Under the pieces are notes generated by a model, which had not been told where the DNA came from, ran no database searches, and worked only from the letters and a program-made list of their open reading frames with translations. Positions 46,273 to 55,123 of a stretch of DNA of 64,000 nucleotides are shown piece after piece. The stretch covers positions 930,001-994,000 of the forward strand of contig NZ_JACRTF010000001.1 in assembly GCF_014385165.1 (NCBI RefSeq). The letters are read 5' to 3'. How positions within the stretch are numbered: the stretch's first letter is position 1; every line of letters starts with the position of its first letter. The DNA comes from Jilunia laotingensis. Lineage in GTDB: Bacteria; Bacteroidota; Bacteroidia; Bacteroidales; Bacteroidaceae. The position numbers were made by a program, and so were the translations under genes.

Positions 46273-47334
46273 TCAAAACCGTGTCATAAATTCGATAACT
46301 AACTTATCTTGTTCAGAAGGATCGGGCAAAGCACTCTTTTTATAGAAGTATTTCTCATAGTTCAAACGTATGTCTGCAACGAACGATTTAGAAAAACTAA
46401 AAGTCAATCCTCCCGTTAACCGATGACGGGCATAATCAGTGATAGCCAATTTGCCGGATTCTGTTTCTGACATCACGATACCGTCACTATGATCGGTCAT
46501 CATATCATAACGTGCCAAAAAAGACATTTTATGAAAAAACTTAGGTAACGGGATATCATACACGGCAAAACTATTTATGGAATGCATGTTCTTGAAAGAA
46601 TCGTGCCCATAGGTCTTATATAAATATTCGGCTTCGATGTGAAACCTATCCGTTTCATAATAAATTCCGGCATCATACATATTGACACGCACCTCAGCAG
46701 GTTTCATCATCTGTGTACTAAGAGTAAGATTCCAGCCTTTTGCAAACCAGAATTGTCCTTTCAATGAATAATTCAGCGTTTTTTGCCACTCCTTTTGTTC
46801 TGTCAGTCCCGAGCCATTGAACAACCCTCCCTCCAGAATGAAAGGCAAGACGGCATCCTTACGAGTATACGCCACTGTGGCACCGACATCCCGGACATCA
46901 CCTACCTGTTTGCCGATAAACGAACGGTTGGCAAAATAACGTACGTGTGGTGAACGATGTGCATCGATTGTAAAAGGCACACGCATCTGACCAATCGTAA
47001 AGTTCACATGTTTTATCGGAAAAATACGGGTATAAGCATCCAACATACGTATCTTTCCCTGATCGGAAAGATCGATCTCCGCTTTATAGGCAACAATCGG
47101 AAGTACATTCCCCGTCAAACTAAAACGGGCATTTCTCACCTGGAAACGGCTTTCATCGGTAGCCGTCTGGTATTCATACTTTGCACGGATGGTACCATGA
47201 ATGGCAGGCAGGTAATCATGCGCTTCCATCTTGGTCTTATTCAGTTTTTTGCCGTCTACCACTTCATCATTCACTTGAGCAAAGGTAGATACAGATAATA
47301 ACAACCCTGCTAAAATAGTAGTTAATTTCCACAT
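46273..47334 (-). CDS. OprO/OprP-type outer-membrane porin
   Basis: A 353-residue outer-membrane protein. The ATG at 47334 gives the signal peptide LTTILAGLLLSVSTFAQ; the longer frame (47367) starts inside the -7 element. Alternating hydrophobic beta strands and an aromatic end (KLVIEFMTRF) support a barrel. ARFSLTGNVLPIVAYKAEID, RMLDAYTRIFPIKHVNFTIG and FTIDAHRSPHVRYFANRSFI are typical of phosphate-selective porin O/P relatives. Substrate preference cannot be inferred. Confidence 0.88.
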   Translation of the reverse strand: MWKLTTILAGLLLSVSTFAQVNDEVVDGKKLNKTKMEAHDYLPAIHGTIRAKYEYQTATDESRFQVRNARFSLTGNVLPIVAYKAEIDLSDQGKIRMLDAYTRIFPIKHVNFTIGQMRVPFTIDAHRSPHVRYFANRSFIGKQVGDVRDVGATVAYTRKDAVLPFILEGGLFNGSGLTEQKEWQKTLNYSLKGQFWFAKGWNLTLSTQMMKPAEVRVNMYDAGIYYETDRFHIEAEYLYKTYGHDSFKNMHSINSFAVYDIPLPKFFHKMSFLARYDMMTDHSDGIVMSETESGKLAITDYARHRLTGGLTFSFSKSFVADIRLNYEKYFYKKSALPDPSEQDKLVIEFMTRF

Positions 47335-47364
47335 TGTTCTGATAGGTTTCTTCTTTTTCGGCCG

Positions 47365-47372
47365 CAAAAGTA
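47365..47372 (-). promoter_or_regulatory. -7 element for the porin
   Basis: Minus-strand TACTTTTG, a full consensus match, 30 bp before the start at 47334. Confidence 0.5.
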
Positions 47373-47453
47373 GTCACGGCAACCTACAGGTTGATGACAA
47401 ATAGATGACAAAACTATTACGCTTAGAAAATCTCATCATCCATGTTGTGGATA

Positions 47454-47487
47454 CAAAAAGGGCTGCACGTTTTTCTCCGTACAGCCC
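47454..47487 (-). terminator. Terminator after the 44-residue membrane protein
   Basis: Minus strand: GGGCTGTACG / CGTGCAGCCC, 10 bp with one G-U pair, loop of eight, then TTTTTG. It separates prfB/small-protein transcription from the porin. Confidence 0.85.
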
Positions 47488-47500
47488 ATAAATTCTTTCT

Positions 47501-47635
47501 TTACCCTAAGAATGAGAAACCGACCAGCAATGCCAGTGCTAAAACGACTAATGCTATCGAAACAATTTTCAGTACTTTTTTTGCTTGTTCCTCTTCCTTC
47601 TTCGAATGACTTACTTTCTTCTTATTCTTACCCAT
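47501..47635 (-). CDS. Small single-pass membrane protein, 44 residues
   Basis: A short frame starting MGKNKKKVSHSKKEEE and ending VLALALLVGFSFLG, followed by TAA. The first 20 residues are strongly charged (Lys/Glu); residues about 21-43 form one transmembrane helix, so a positive-inside, N-in topology is expected. It sits 79 bp after the prfB stop on the same strand and 14 bp before an intrinsic terminator, so prfB and this gene probably form one transcript. I do not recognise a family. The open frame, charge pattern, helix and terminator together make chance unlikely, but homologues would be needed to be sure. Confidence 0.6.
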   Translation of the reverse strand: MGKNKKKVSHSKKEEEQAKKVLKIVSIALVVLALALLVGFSFLG

Positions 47636-47714
47636 ATCTGTTTTAGCTTTAAAGTTCAACGCTAACAAAGTAAGAATAAATATTTTAACCAGCCAAAGAG
47701 AACGGGAAGTTTTT

Positions 47715-48828
47715 TTATTCTTCCGATGAAAACTCCATCAGATAGGCCTTGATAAAGTCCTCTATCTTACCATCCATCACACCGTTGACATCCGATGTCT
47801 GATAGTTGGTACGATGATCCTTCACCCGGCGGTCGTCAAACACATAACTTCGTATTTGCGATCCCCATTCGATCTTTTTCTTTCCTGCTTCCACCTTTGC
47901 CTGTTCGGACATACGATGTTGCAACTCTTTATCATAAAGAATGGAACGCAATTGACGCATTGCATTTTCCTTATTCTTAGGCTGGTCCCGGGTTTCAGTA
48001 TTTTCGATCAGTATCTCTTCTTCCTCGCCTGTATAGGGATCTTTAAACTGGTAACGCAGACGAACACCGGACTCCACCTTATTTACATTCTGCCCACCGG
48101 CTCCTCCCGAACGGAAGGTATCCCAGGAAATCCGGGCTTGTTCGATGTTCACTTCAATACTATCGTCTACCAACGGAGTGACAAACACCGATGCAAAGGA
48201 AGTCATTCGCTTGCCCTGCGCATTATAGGGAGAAACACGCACCAAACGGTGTACTCCGTTTTCACCTTTCAAGTACCCATATGCATAATCACCTTCTATC
48301 TGAATGGTACATGTCTTGATACCGGCCTCATCACCTTCCTGAAGAGTGGAAATCGTAGCCTTATACCCATTCGTTTCGGCATAGCGCAAATACATACGCA
48401 TCAACATGGAGGCCCAGTCTTGACTCTCCGTACCACCGGCTCCGGAGTTTATTTTTAATACGCAACTCATCTGATCCGCCTCTCCGCGAAGCATGTTCTT
48501 CAACTCCAGGTTTTCCACCGCTTCTAAAGCTTTGGCATATCCTTCGTCAATCTCCTGTTCGGTGACCAATTCATCCTTATAAAAATCGAAAGCCAGTGAA
48601 AGTTCTTCCGCCAGTGTATTGACATGGTTAAAACCATCGATCCACTTTTGCAGGTCTTTCACCTTCTTCATTTGTGCTTCGGCACTTTTCTGGTCATCCC
48701 AGAAACCCGGAGCTTGCGTTCTTAATTGCTCTTCTTCGACTTGAATTTTCTTCCCGTCGATGTCAAAGATACCTCCTCAGCGCATCTGTGCGCTCTTTCA
48801 CGTCTTTAAGTTGTTCAATAGTAATCAT
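47715..48828 (-). CDS. prfB: Peptide chain release factor 2, with programmed +1 frameshift
   Basis: Expressed from two frames: codons 1-21 from 48828 to 48766 (MITIEQLKDVKERTDALRRY then L), an in-frame TGA at 48765-48763, then the +1 frame from 48764 to 47715, giving about 370 residues. The shift site AGGAGG-TAT-CTT-TGA-C has the internal Shine-Dalgarno and slippery CTT of the classic RF2 autoregulatory site. The GGQ motif for peptidyl-tRNA hydrolysis is present (SGGAGGQNVNKVESG). The anticodon-like tripeptide, SPF in E. coli RF2, reads SPY here (VRVSPYNAQGKR). RF2 ends translation at UGA and UAA. Divergent from the M16 protease. Confidence 0.96.
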
Positions 48829-48904
48829 TTCCTATTTATAATTTATGATTTACGTTTTTTTGATTGAAGTTATCCTACCCAATCATTTAATTAGTCTCAA
48901 GGTG

Positions 48905-48912
48905 CAAAGATA
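48905..48912 (-). promoter_or_regulatory. -7 element for prfB
   Basis: Minus-strand TATCTTTG, 77 bp before the prfB start. It lies back to back with the plus-strand box of the M16 gene, 13 bp between them. Confidence 0.5.
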
Positions 48913-48925
48913 AGGAAAAATCTGC

Positions 48926-48933
48926 TACCTTTG
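48926..48933 (+). promoter_or_regulatory. -7 element for the M16 protease gene
   Basis: TACCTTTG, a full consensus match, 28 bp before the ATG at 48962. Confidence 0.5.
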
Positions 48934-48961
48934 TTTCTGTAACTAAATTGTTATCATTATT

Positions 48962-51880
48962 ATGAATAAACTACTAAAATTATCGTACCTGTTGCTATTC
49001 TCTATGGTGGCAGCAAGTGCAAGTGGCGCTATCTCGAAGAATTATCGCTACGAAACAGTGCCGAACGATCCGTTCAAAGCACGTATTTACACATTGGACA
49101 ACGGTCTGAAAGTTTACTTAACCGTCAACAAAGAGGCCCCGCGCATCCAAACTTACATTGCTGTACGTGTAGGAGGGAAAAACGATCCGGCGGAAACAAC
49201 CGGTCTTGCACACTACTTTGAACACCTTATGTTCAAAGGTACTAAACAATTTGGCACTCAGAACTATGAAGCGGAGAAACCGTTACTCGACCAGATTGAA
49301 CAACAATTCGAAATTTATCGCAAAACAACCGATGAAGGCGAACGTAAAGCGATCTACCATAGAATAGACAGTTTGTCTTATGAGGCTTCCAAACTGGCAA
49401 TACCGAATGAATACGATAAACTGATGGCAGCTATCGGGGCTGATGGTACCAATGCTTATACTTCTTTCGACCAAACGGTGTACGAAGACAATATACCATC
49501 AAACCAAATAGAGAACTGGGCAAAAATCCAAGCCGACCGTTTTGAGAACTGTGTGATCCGTGGTTTCCACACCGAACTGGAAACAGTATACGAAGAAAAG
49601 AATATGTCATTGACCAAAGATCCGCGCAAAGTATACGAAGCCGTGCTTTCCTCACTTTTCCCGCACCACCCTTATGGAACCCAAACCGTGCTGGGTACGC
49701 AGGAGAACTTGAAAAACCCATCCATCACCAACATCAAGAATTATCATTCCACATGGTATGTACCTAACAATATGGCCATCTGTCTTTCGGGTGACTTAGA
49801 TCCGGATCAGACCATTGCTACCATCGATAAATACTTCGGAAATATGAAACCTAATACTAACCTCCCCAAACTGAATTTACCAAAGGAAACACCTATCACT
49901 ACTCCTATCGTGCGTGAGATATTTGGACCGGATGCTGAAAGTCTGACACTTGCATGGAGGTTCCCTGGGGCAAATAATAAATTCGAAGTTTTACAAGTTA
50001 TTTCGCAAATTCTTTATAATGGAAAATCGGGACTTATCGACCTTGACCTCAACCAACAACAAAAAGTCCTTCAAGCTTATGGTTTTCCGCTAGGCATGGC
50101 AGATTATTCTGCATTGATGTTACAAGCTCAACCCAAACAGGGACAGACATTGGATGATATAAAAAATCTCCTTTTGGTAGAAATCCAAAAACTCCGATCC
50201 GGTGAATTCGATGATAAGATGTTGCAGGCCATTGTCAATAATTTCAAACTTAACGAACTCGAACTACTGGACACCAACGAAGGCCGTGCCGGCGCATTTG
50301 TCGATTCGTTTGTTTATGAGAGTGATTGGGCAGATGAAGTAAACGATATTGACCGTATGAGCAAACTGACCAAAGACGATATCGTAGCTTTCGCCAACAA
50401 ATATCTGACAGACCAGAATTATGCCGCCATCTACAAGAAACAAGGCCAAGACCCGAACGAAAAGAAAATAGCCAAACCGGAAATTACTCCGATTGTCATG
50501 AACCGTGATGTTGCCAGCGACTTCCTTAAAGAAATCCAAAACAGCAACGTACAGCCCATCGAACCAGTATTCCTTGATTTCAGCAAAGACTTGACTCAAT
50601 TGAAAGCAAAATCAGACATACCGGTACTGTACAAACAGAATACAAACAATGATCTCTTCCAGCTTATCTATGTTTTCGACATGGGTAACAACAATGACAA
50701 AGCATTAGGAACAGCTTTCAACTACATCGAATATCTGGGTACTTCGGATATGACTCCCGAGCAATTAAAAAGTGAATTCTACCGTCTGGCTTGCACTTTC
50801 TTTGTATCACCGAGTAATGAACGCACGTTTGTAGTGCTTTCCGGCCTGAATGAGAACATGCCTGAAGCCATGAAACTTTTCGAAAAGCTGATGGCAGATG
50901 CACAGGTTAATAAAGAGGCGTATGCTAATCTGGTAGATGATATACTCAAATCCCGTAAAGATGCCAAACTAAATCAGATGCAGAATTTCCGTCGTTTAAT
51001 GAATTATGGCATGTACGGTCCGAAATCTCCGGCTACCAACATCTTAACGGAAGCAGAATTGCAAAATATGAATCCTCAGGAACTGATAGACCGCATTCAC
51101 AATCAGAACAGTTACAAACACCGTATCCTGTATTATGGCCCTACCAGTTCCAAAGACCTGTTGGCGATTATCAACAAGAACCATCAAGCACCGAAAGAAC
51201 TGAAAGATATTCCGGCAGGAGAAGAATTCCCACGTTTGGAAACTCCTACTACACGTATTTTATTCGCTCCCTATGAAGCCAAACAAATCTACATGACCCA
51301 ATTGTCCAATCGTGGTGAGAAATTCGATCCGGCTATCGAACCTTCCCGTCAAATGTACAACGAGTATTTCGGAGGTGGTATGAACTCCATTGTCTTCCAA
51401 GAAATGCGCGAAAGCCGTGGTTTGGCTTATTCAGCTTGGGCAGGGTTCAACGAGCCTGCTTACAAGAAATATCCTTATATGTTCCAAACTCAGATCGCTA
51501 CGCAAAATGACAAGATGAACGATGCGATCAAAACATTTAACGATATCATCAACAACATGCCTGAATCGGAAGCTGCATTCAAACTGGCAAAAGAAGCAAT
51601 AATCGCTCGTCTGCGTACCGATCGTATCATCAAGAGCAACGTTATCTGGGCATATATCAATGCACAAGATCTCGGACAAAATGTGGACAGCCGCATTAAA
51701 CTCTACAATGACGCACAGAACATGACTCTAAAAGATGTCATCGACTTCCAGAAGAAATGGATAAAAGACCGCACTTATACTTACTGCATCCTCGGTGACA
51801 AAAAAGAACTAGACATGGAGAAATTGAAAGAAGTAGGTCCGATCCAAGAACTGACACAAGAAGAAATCTTCGGATACTAA
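48962..51880 (+). CDS. M16-family (insulinase/pitrilysin) zinc protease, exported
   Basis: A 972-residue peptidase. N-terminal signal peptide (LSYLLLFSMVAASASGA). The inverted zinc motif HxxEH is seen as HYFEHLMFKG (His84, Glu87, His88), with the downstream glutamate in ETVYEEKNM. A second, inactive half (about 510-960) contains the usual R/Y region near RESRGLAYSAWAGF. Long single-chain M16 proteases form a closed chamber that degrades peptides; location is probably periplasmic or surface. Transcribed alone; ends in a remarkable inverted repeat/terminator. Confidence 0.93.
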   Translation: MNKLLKLSYLLLFSMVAASASGAISKNYRYETVPNDPFKARIYTLDNGLKVYLTVNKEAPRIQTYIAVRVGGKNDPAETTGLAHYFEHLMFKGTKQFGTQNYEAEKPLLDQIEQQFEIYRKTTDEGERKAIYHRIDSLSYEASKLAIPNEYDKLMAAIGADGTNAYTSFDQTVYEDNIPSNQIENWAKIQADRFENCVIRGFHTELETVYEEKNMSLTKDPRKVYEAVLSSLFPHHPYGTQTVLGTQENLKNPSITNIKNYHSTWYVPNNMAICLSGDLDPDQTIATIDKYFGNMKPNTNLPKLNLPKETPITTPIVREIFGPDAESLTLAWRFPGANNKFEVLQVISQILYNGKSGLIDLDLNQQQKVLQAYGFPLGMADYSALMLQAQPKQGQTLDDIKNLLLVEIQKLRSGEFDDKMLQAIVNNFKLNELELLDTNEGRAGAFVDSFVYESDWADEVNDIDRMSKLTKDDIVAFANKYLTDQNYAAIYKKQGQDPNEKKIAKPEITPIVMNRDVASDFLKEIQNSNVQPIEPVFLDFSKDLTQLKAKSDIPVLYKQNTNNDLFQLIYVFDMGNNNDKALGTAFNYIEYLGTSDMTPEQLKSEFYRLACTFFVSPSNERTFVVLSGLNENMPEAMKLFEKLMADAQVNKEAYANLVDDILKSRKDAKLNQMQNFRRLMNYGMYGPKSPATNILTEAELQNMNPQELIDRIHNQNSYKHRILYYGPTSSKDLLAIINKNHQAPKELKDIPAGEEFPRLETPTTRILFAPYEAKQIYMTQLSNRGEKFDPAIEPSRQMYNEYFGGGMNSIVFQEMRESRGLAYSAWAGFNEPAYKKYPYMFQTQIATQNDKMNDAIKTFNDIINNMPESEAAFKLAKEAIIARLRTDRIIKSNVIWAYINAQDLGQNVDSRIKLYNDAQNMTLKDVIDFQKKWIKDRTYTYCILGDKKELDMEKLKEVGPIQELTQEEIFGY

Positions 51881-51882
51881 AG

Positions 51883-51975
51883 AATTAAAAATGAATAATT
51901 AATAATGAAAAACGGGCTGCGCTATAATATCCATTGCGCAGCCCGTTTTTCATTATTAATTATTCATTTTTAATT
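51883..51975. repeat. Perfect 40-bp inverted repeat, also a bidirectional terminator
   Basis: The left arm 51883-51922 and right arm 51936-51975 are exact reverse complements over 40 bases, with a 13-base spacer. The inner part is a GC-rich stem (CGGGCTGCGC / GCGCAGCCCG) with flanking A and T runs, so it terminates in both directions. The outer part is AT-rich. The right arm includes the stop codon of the convergent acyl-CoA ligase gene. Confidence 0.9.
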
Positions 51976-53778
51976 ATCTTCATACATCTTATCAATCGCC
52001 TCCTTATAGTTTTGAGATACTACGGGACGTCTAAGTTTCAATGTATTGGTAAGTTCTCCTTTCTCCATACTAAACGGTTCGGGCAAAAGGGTGAACCGCT
52101 TAACCTGCTCATAATGGGCAAACTGTTGTTGTAAGGTATCGATACGAGCACGGAACAAGGCTACGATCTTCGGATGTTGCAACAACTCTTCCATAGTATT
52201 GTATTCGATGCCTTTTTCTTTGGCGTACTCTTTTACATAACCATATACAGGGACAATCAGTGCGGAAACAAACTTACGCTGGTCGGCAATCACAGCGATC
52301 TGGTCTATATAACGATCAATGGCCAACTTTGTCTCCAAAGCTTGCGGAGAAATATATTTGCCATTGGATGTCTTGAACAAGTCCTTGATACGTTCGGTCA
52401 AATAAAGTTGGTTTCCTTTCAGATAACCGGCATCACCGGTATGGAACCAACCGTCTTTATCGATGGCGGCAGCCGTAGCTTCAGGTTTTCGGTAATAGCC
52501 TTTTGTAATGGTTTTGCCACGTAACAAGATTTCATTGTTTTCGCCTATCTTGACCTCTAAATCAGGCATTACGGTTCCCACGGAACCGATCTCGTATCCT
52601 TCATTTTCAAAACAGGAAACGGTTGCCGTTGACTCAGTCAACCCATAACCAACCAACATATTGATGCCAACTGAATGTACGAACTCACATATTTCATCGG
52701 ATACAGCCGCACCGGCCGTCGGGAAGAAATTACCGTTCTCGATACCAATTGTTTTCTTCAATAACGAATAGATGGTCTTCTCATAAAATTTATATTTCAA
52801 ACGGAGCATCAATGGAGGAGTCTTCCCTTTACGGAGATAATCTATATTATGAATCTTACCGACACGGATAGCGTCCAGCATCAATGTTTTCTTTATCCCG
52901 GTGGTTTCGGCAATCTTCTCCTGCACACCATCATACACCTTCTCCCAAAAACGAGGAACACTGCACATCAACGTCGGACGAACTTCTTTTATGGTAGTCT
53001 GTATATCTGCCGGACGGAGATTAATGCAAATCTGCACACCTTTATGTACACAAAGGTAGCACCACGCCTTTTCAAACACATGAGTCAACGGCAAGAAATT
53101 CATCGAAACGTCTTCATCCGTCATATCTACCAGACGGATATCGTGGATACGCAATGCCTCCAAATAGCAGGAGTGATGTAACATGACACCTTTCGGTTCA
53201 CCCGTAGTACCGGAAGTATAAAGAATATTTGCCAAATCATCCGCTGAAGCACGGGAAGTACGTTCCTCTACCTCTTCATTATGAGGAAGTCCTTCGCCCA
53301 TAGCCAAAAATTCATCGTAGTAGATAGAGGAAACATCACGCGGATCTTTCACTACGGCACGGTCAAAAATTATGATCTGCTGCAAAGACTGGCAAAAGCC
53401 GAATATACTGAAAGCTGCATTATACTGGTACTGCTCGCCTACAAACAGGAAGCGTATCTGCGCATCATTGATAATGTATTGAGCCTGCGCCGGAGAACTG
53501 GTGGCATACAGTGGTATAGTCACCGCACGATTGGCAAAAGCTGCAAAATCCGTATAAAGACACTCCGGCTTGTTTTGGGAAAAAATGCCGATGTTCTCCC
53601 CTTCTTTTACTCCCAATGCAACCATCGCATTGGCTGCTACTCTCACTATATCCGAGAACTGTTTCCAAGAGACGGGAATCCATTGGGCAGTCTGATAATC
53701 CCGATACTTAAGTGCCACCTTGTCGCCATACTTTTCGGCCTGGCGATGAACCAAGACAGCTAAATGATGATAAATCAT
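51970..53778 (-). CDS. Long-chain fatty-acid-CoA ligase (AMP-forming)
   Basis: A 602-residue adenylating enzyme from the ATG at 53778 (MIYHHLAVLVHRQ); the frame open to 53895 runs past the promoter box. The AMP-binding P-loop ILYTSGTTGEPKGVMLHH is intact, NFLPLTHVFEKAW, GYGLTESTATV and GWFHTGDAGYL follow in order, and TNTLKLRRP is near the C-terminal lysine region. FadD/AAE-type enzymes activate fatty acids to acyl-CoA. The final codons overlap the 40-bp inverted repeat. Divergent from the M20 hydrolase gene. Confidence 0.93.
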   Translation of the reverse strand: MIYHHLAVLVHRQAEKYGDKVALKYRDYQTAQWIPVSWKQFSDIVRVAANAMVALGVKEGENIGIFSQNKPECLYTDFAAFANRAVTIPLYATSSPAQAQYIINDAQIRFLFVGEQYQYNAAFSIFGFCQSLQQIIIFDRAVVKDPRDVSSIYYDEFLAMGEGLPHNEEVEERTSRASADDLANILYTSGTTGEPKGVMLHHSCYLEALRIHDIRLVDMTDEDVSMNFLPLTHVFEKAWCYLCVHKGVQICINLRPADIQTTIKEVRPTLMCSVPRFWEKVYDGVQEKIAETTGIKKTLMLDAIRVGKIHNIDYLRKGKTPPLMLRLKYKFYEKTIYSLLKKTIGIENGNFFPTAGAAVSDEICEFVHSVGINMLVGYGLTESTATVSCFENEGYEIGSVGTVMPDLEVKIGENNEILLRGKTITKGYYRKPEATAAAIDKDGWFHTGDAGYLKGNQLYLTERIKDLFKTSNGKYISPQALETKLAIDRYIDQIAVIADQRKFVSALIVPVYGYVKEYAKEKGIEYNTMEELLQHPKIVALFRARIDTLQQQFAHYEQVKRFTLLPEPFSMEKGELTNTLKLRRPVVSQNYKEAIDKMYEDN

Positions 53779-53804
53779 ATCCTTCTTTGTTAGTAAATAC
53801 CATG

Positions 53805-53812
53805 CAAAGGTA
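53805..53812 (-). promoter_or_regulatory. -7 element for the acyl-CoA ligase gene
   Basis: Minus-strand TACCTTTG, a full consensus match, 27 bp before the start at 53778. Confidence 0.5.
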
Positions 53813-53855
53813 GCAGTTTCATTTGAAACTATCGTCTTTTTCAAATAATTATCAG

Positions 53856-53863
53856 TAAGTTTG
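53856..53863 (+). promoter_or_regulatory. -7 element directly before the M20 hydrolase start codon
   Basis: TAAGTTTG followed by CAAC and the ATG at 53868, which predicts transcription starting at or within the start codon. The -33 region is T-rich without a clear TTTG. Confidence 0.45.
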
Positions 53864-53867
53864 CAAC

Positions 53868-54935
53868 ATGAAATATGATGTAACTTACTTAACAACCGAG
53901 GCCGTAAGCCTGCTTAAGTCGCTTATAGCCATTCCTTCTGTCAGCCGGGAAGAGGCAGCGGCAGCCGACTTTCTGCAAAACTACATAGAAGCCGAAGGTA
54001 TGACCACCGGACGTAAAGGAAACAATGTCTGGTGTCTCAGCCCGATGTTCGACCTTAAAAAGCCGGTCATTTTGCTCAACTCCCACATCGATACCGTAAA
54101 ACCTGTCAACGGTTGGCGGAAAGATCCGTTCACACCTCGCGAAGAGAACGGGAAACTTTACGGTCTGGGCAGCAATGATGCAGGAGCCAGCGTAGTTACA
54201 CTTTTACAGGTGTTCCTGCAACTATGCCGCACGCAGCAGGCGTACAATCTCATTTATCTTGCTTCCTGTGAAGAGGAGATTTCCGGTAAGGACGGCATTG
54301 AAAGTGTATTGAAAGGACTGCCCCCTATTTCATTTGCTATTGTAGGCGAACCGACTGAAATGCAACCTGCCATTGCAGAAAAAGGATTGATGGTTCTGGA
54401 TGTCACAGCAACCGGAAAAGCCGGCCATGCTGCCCGCGACGAGGGAGACAATGCTATCTATAAAGTACTGGATGACATCGCGTGGTTTCGCGATTATCAT
54501 TTCAAAAAAGAATCTCCCCTACTCGGTTCCGTCAAAATGAGCGTAACGGTAATCAATGCCGGTACACAACATAATGTAATACCGGATCGTTGCACCTTTG
54601 TCGTAGATGTGCGAAGTAACGAACTCTATTCCAACGAGGAATTATTTGCAGAAATACAAAAACATATTTCCTGTAAAGCCCAAGCCCGTTCGTTCCGCCT
54701 CAACTCATCACACATAGAGGAGAAGCATCCGTTTGTCCAAAAAGCCATCCAGTTAGGCCGTGTACCTTTCGGTTCTCCTACCCTGTCCGATCAGGCACTG
54801 ATGCCTTTCCCATCTGTAAAAATAGGACCGGGACGTTCTTCCCGTTCGCATACAGCAGAAGAATACATTTTATTGAAAGAGATGGAAGAAGCGATTAAAT
54901 TGTATTTTGATTTATTGGACGGATTGAAGATATAA
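53868..54935 (+). CDS. M20-family metallo-hydrolase (ArgE/DapE-like deacylase)
   Basis: A 355-residue cytoplasmic hydrolase. First metal-binding motif LLNSHIDTVKP, then GLGSNDAGASVV with bridging Asp, catalytic glutamates in SCEEEISG and GEPTEM, a dimerisation domain (about 170-275, GKAGHAARDEGDNAIY), and a late His in RSSRSHTAEEYI. The family removes acyl groups from acylated amino acids; in Bacteroides an ArgE-like member acting on N-acyl-ornithine in arginine synthesis is known, so that role is likely but not proven. The start is fixed by conserved N-terminal sequence (SLIAIPSVSREE). Confidence 0.9.
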   Translation: MKYDVTYLTTEAVSLLKSLIAIPSVSREEAAAADFLQNYIEAEGMTTGRKGNNVWCLSPMFDLKKPVILLNSHIDTVKPVNGWRKDPFTPREENGKLYGLGSNDAGASVVTLLQVFLQLCRTQQAYNLIYLASCEEEISGKDGIESVLKGLPPISFAIVGEPTEMQPAIAEKGLMVLDVTATGKAGHAARDEGDNAIYKVLDDIAWFRDYHFKKESPLLGSVKMSVTVINAGTQHNVIPDRCTFVVDVRSNELYSNEELFAEIQKHISCKAQARSFRLNSSHIEEKHPFVQKAIQLGRVPFGSPTLSDQALMPFPSVKIGPGRSSRSHTAEEYILLKEMEEAIKLYFDLLDGLKI

Positions 54936-54973
54936 AATTCACTTAAATGATAATTAAAGAATTTAGAAACATA

Positions 54974-55007
54974 AAAAATGCGAGGCTTTTTAGAGTCTCG
55001 CATTTTT
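54974..55007. terminator. Bidirectional terminator between M20 and DUF418 genes
   Basis: An 11-bp stem AAAAATGCGAG / CTCGCATTTTT around a 12-base loop, with T runs on both strands. Confidence 0.85.
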
Positions 55008-55123
55008 CCAATAAATAATTTCTTATGCGATTATAACGGTTGTCCACACTATTCAACAGCCATTATATAGCCATCTAGAGATCTCTTTGTTCATTGCAAA
55101 CATACACAAACCGTATAACTATT

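Noticed and set aside
47814..48458. Plus-strand open frame of about 214 residues
   Set aside because: It is antisense to prfB, whose motifs are unmistakable; no promoter or family resemblance.
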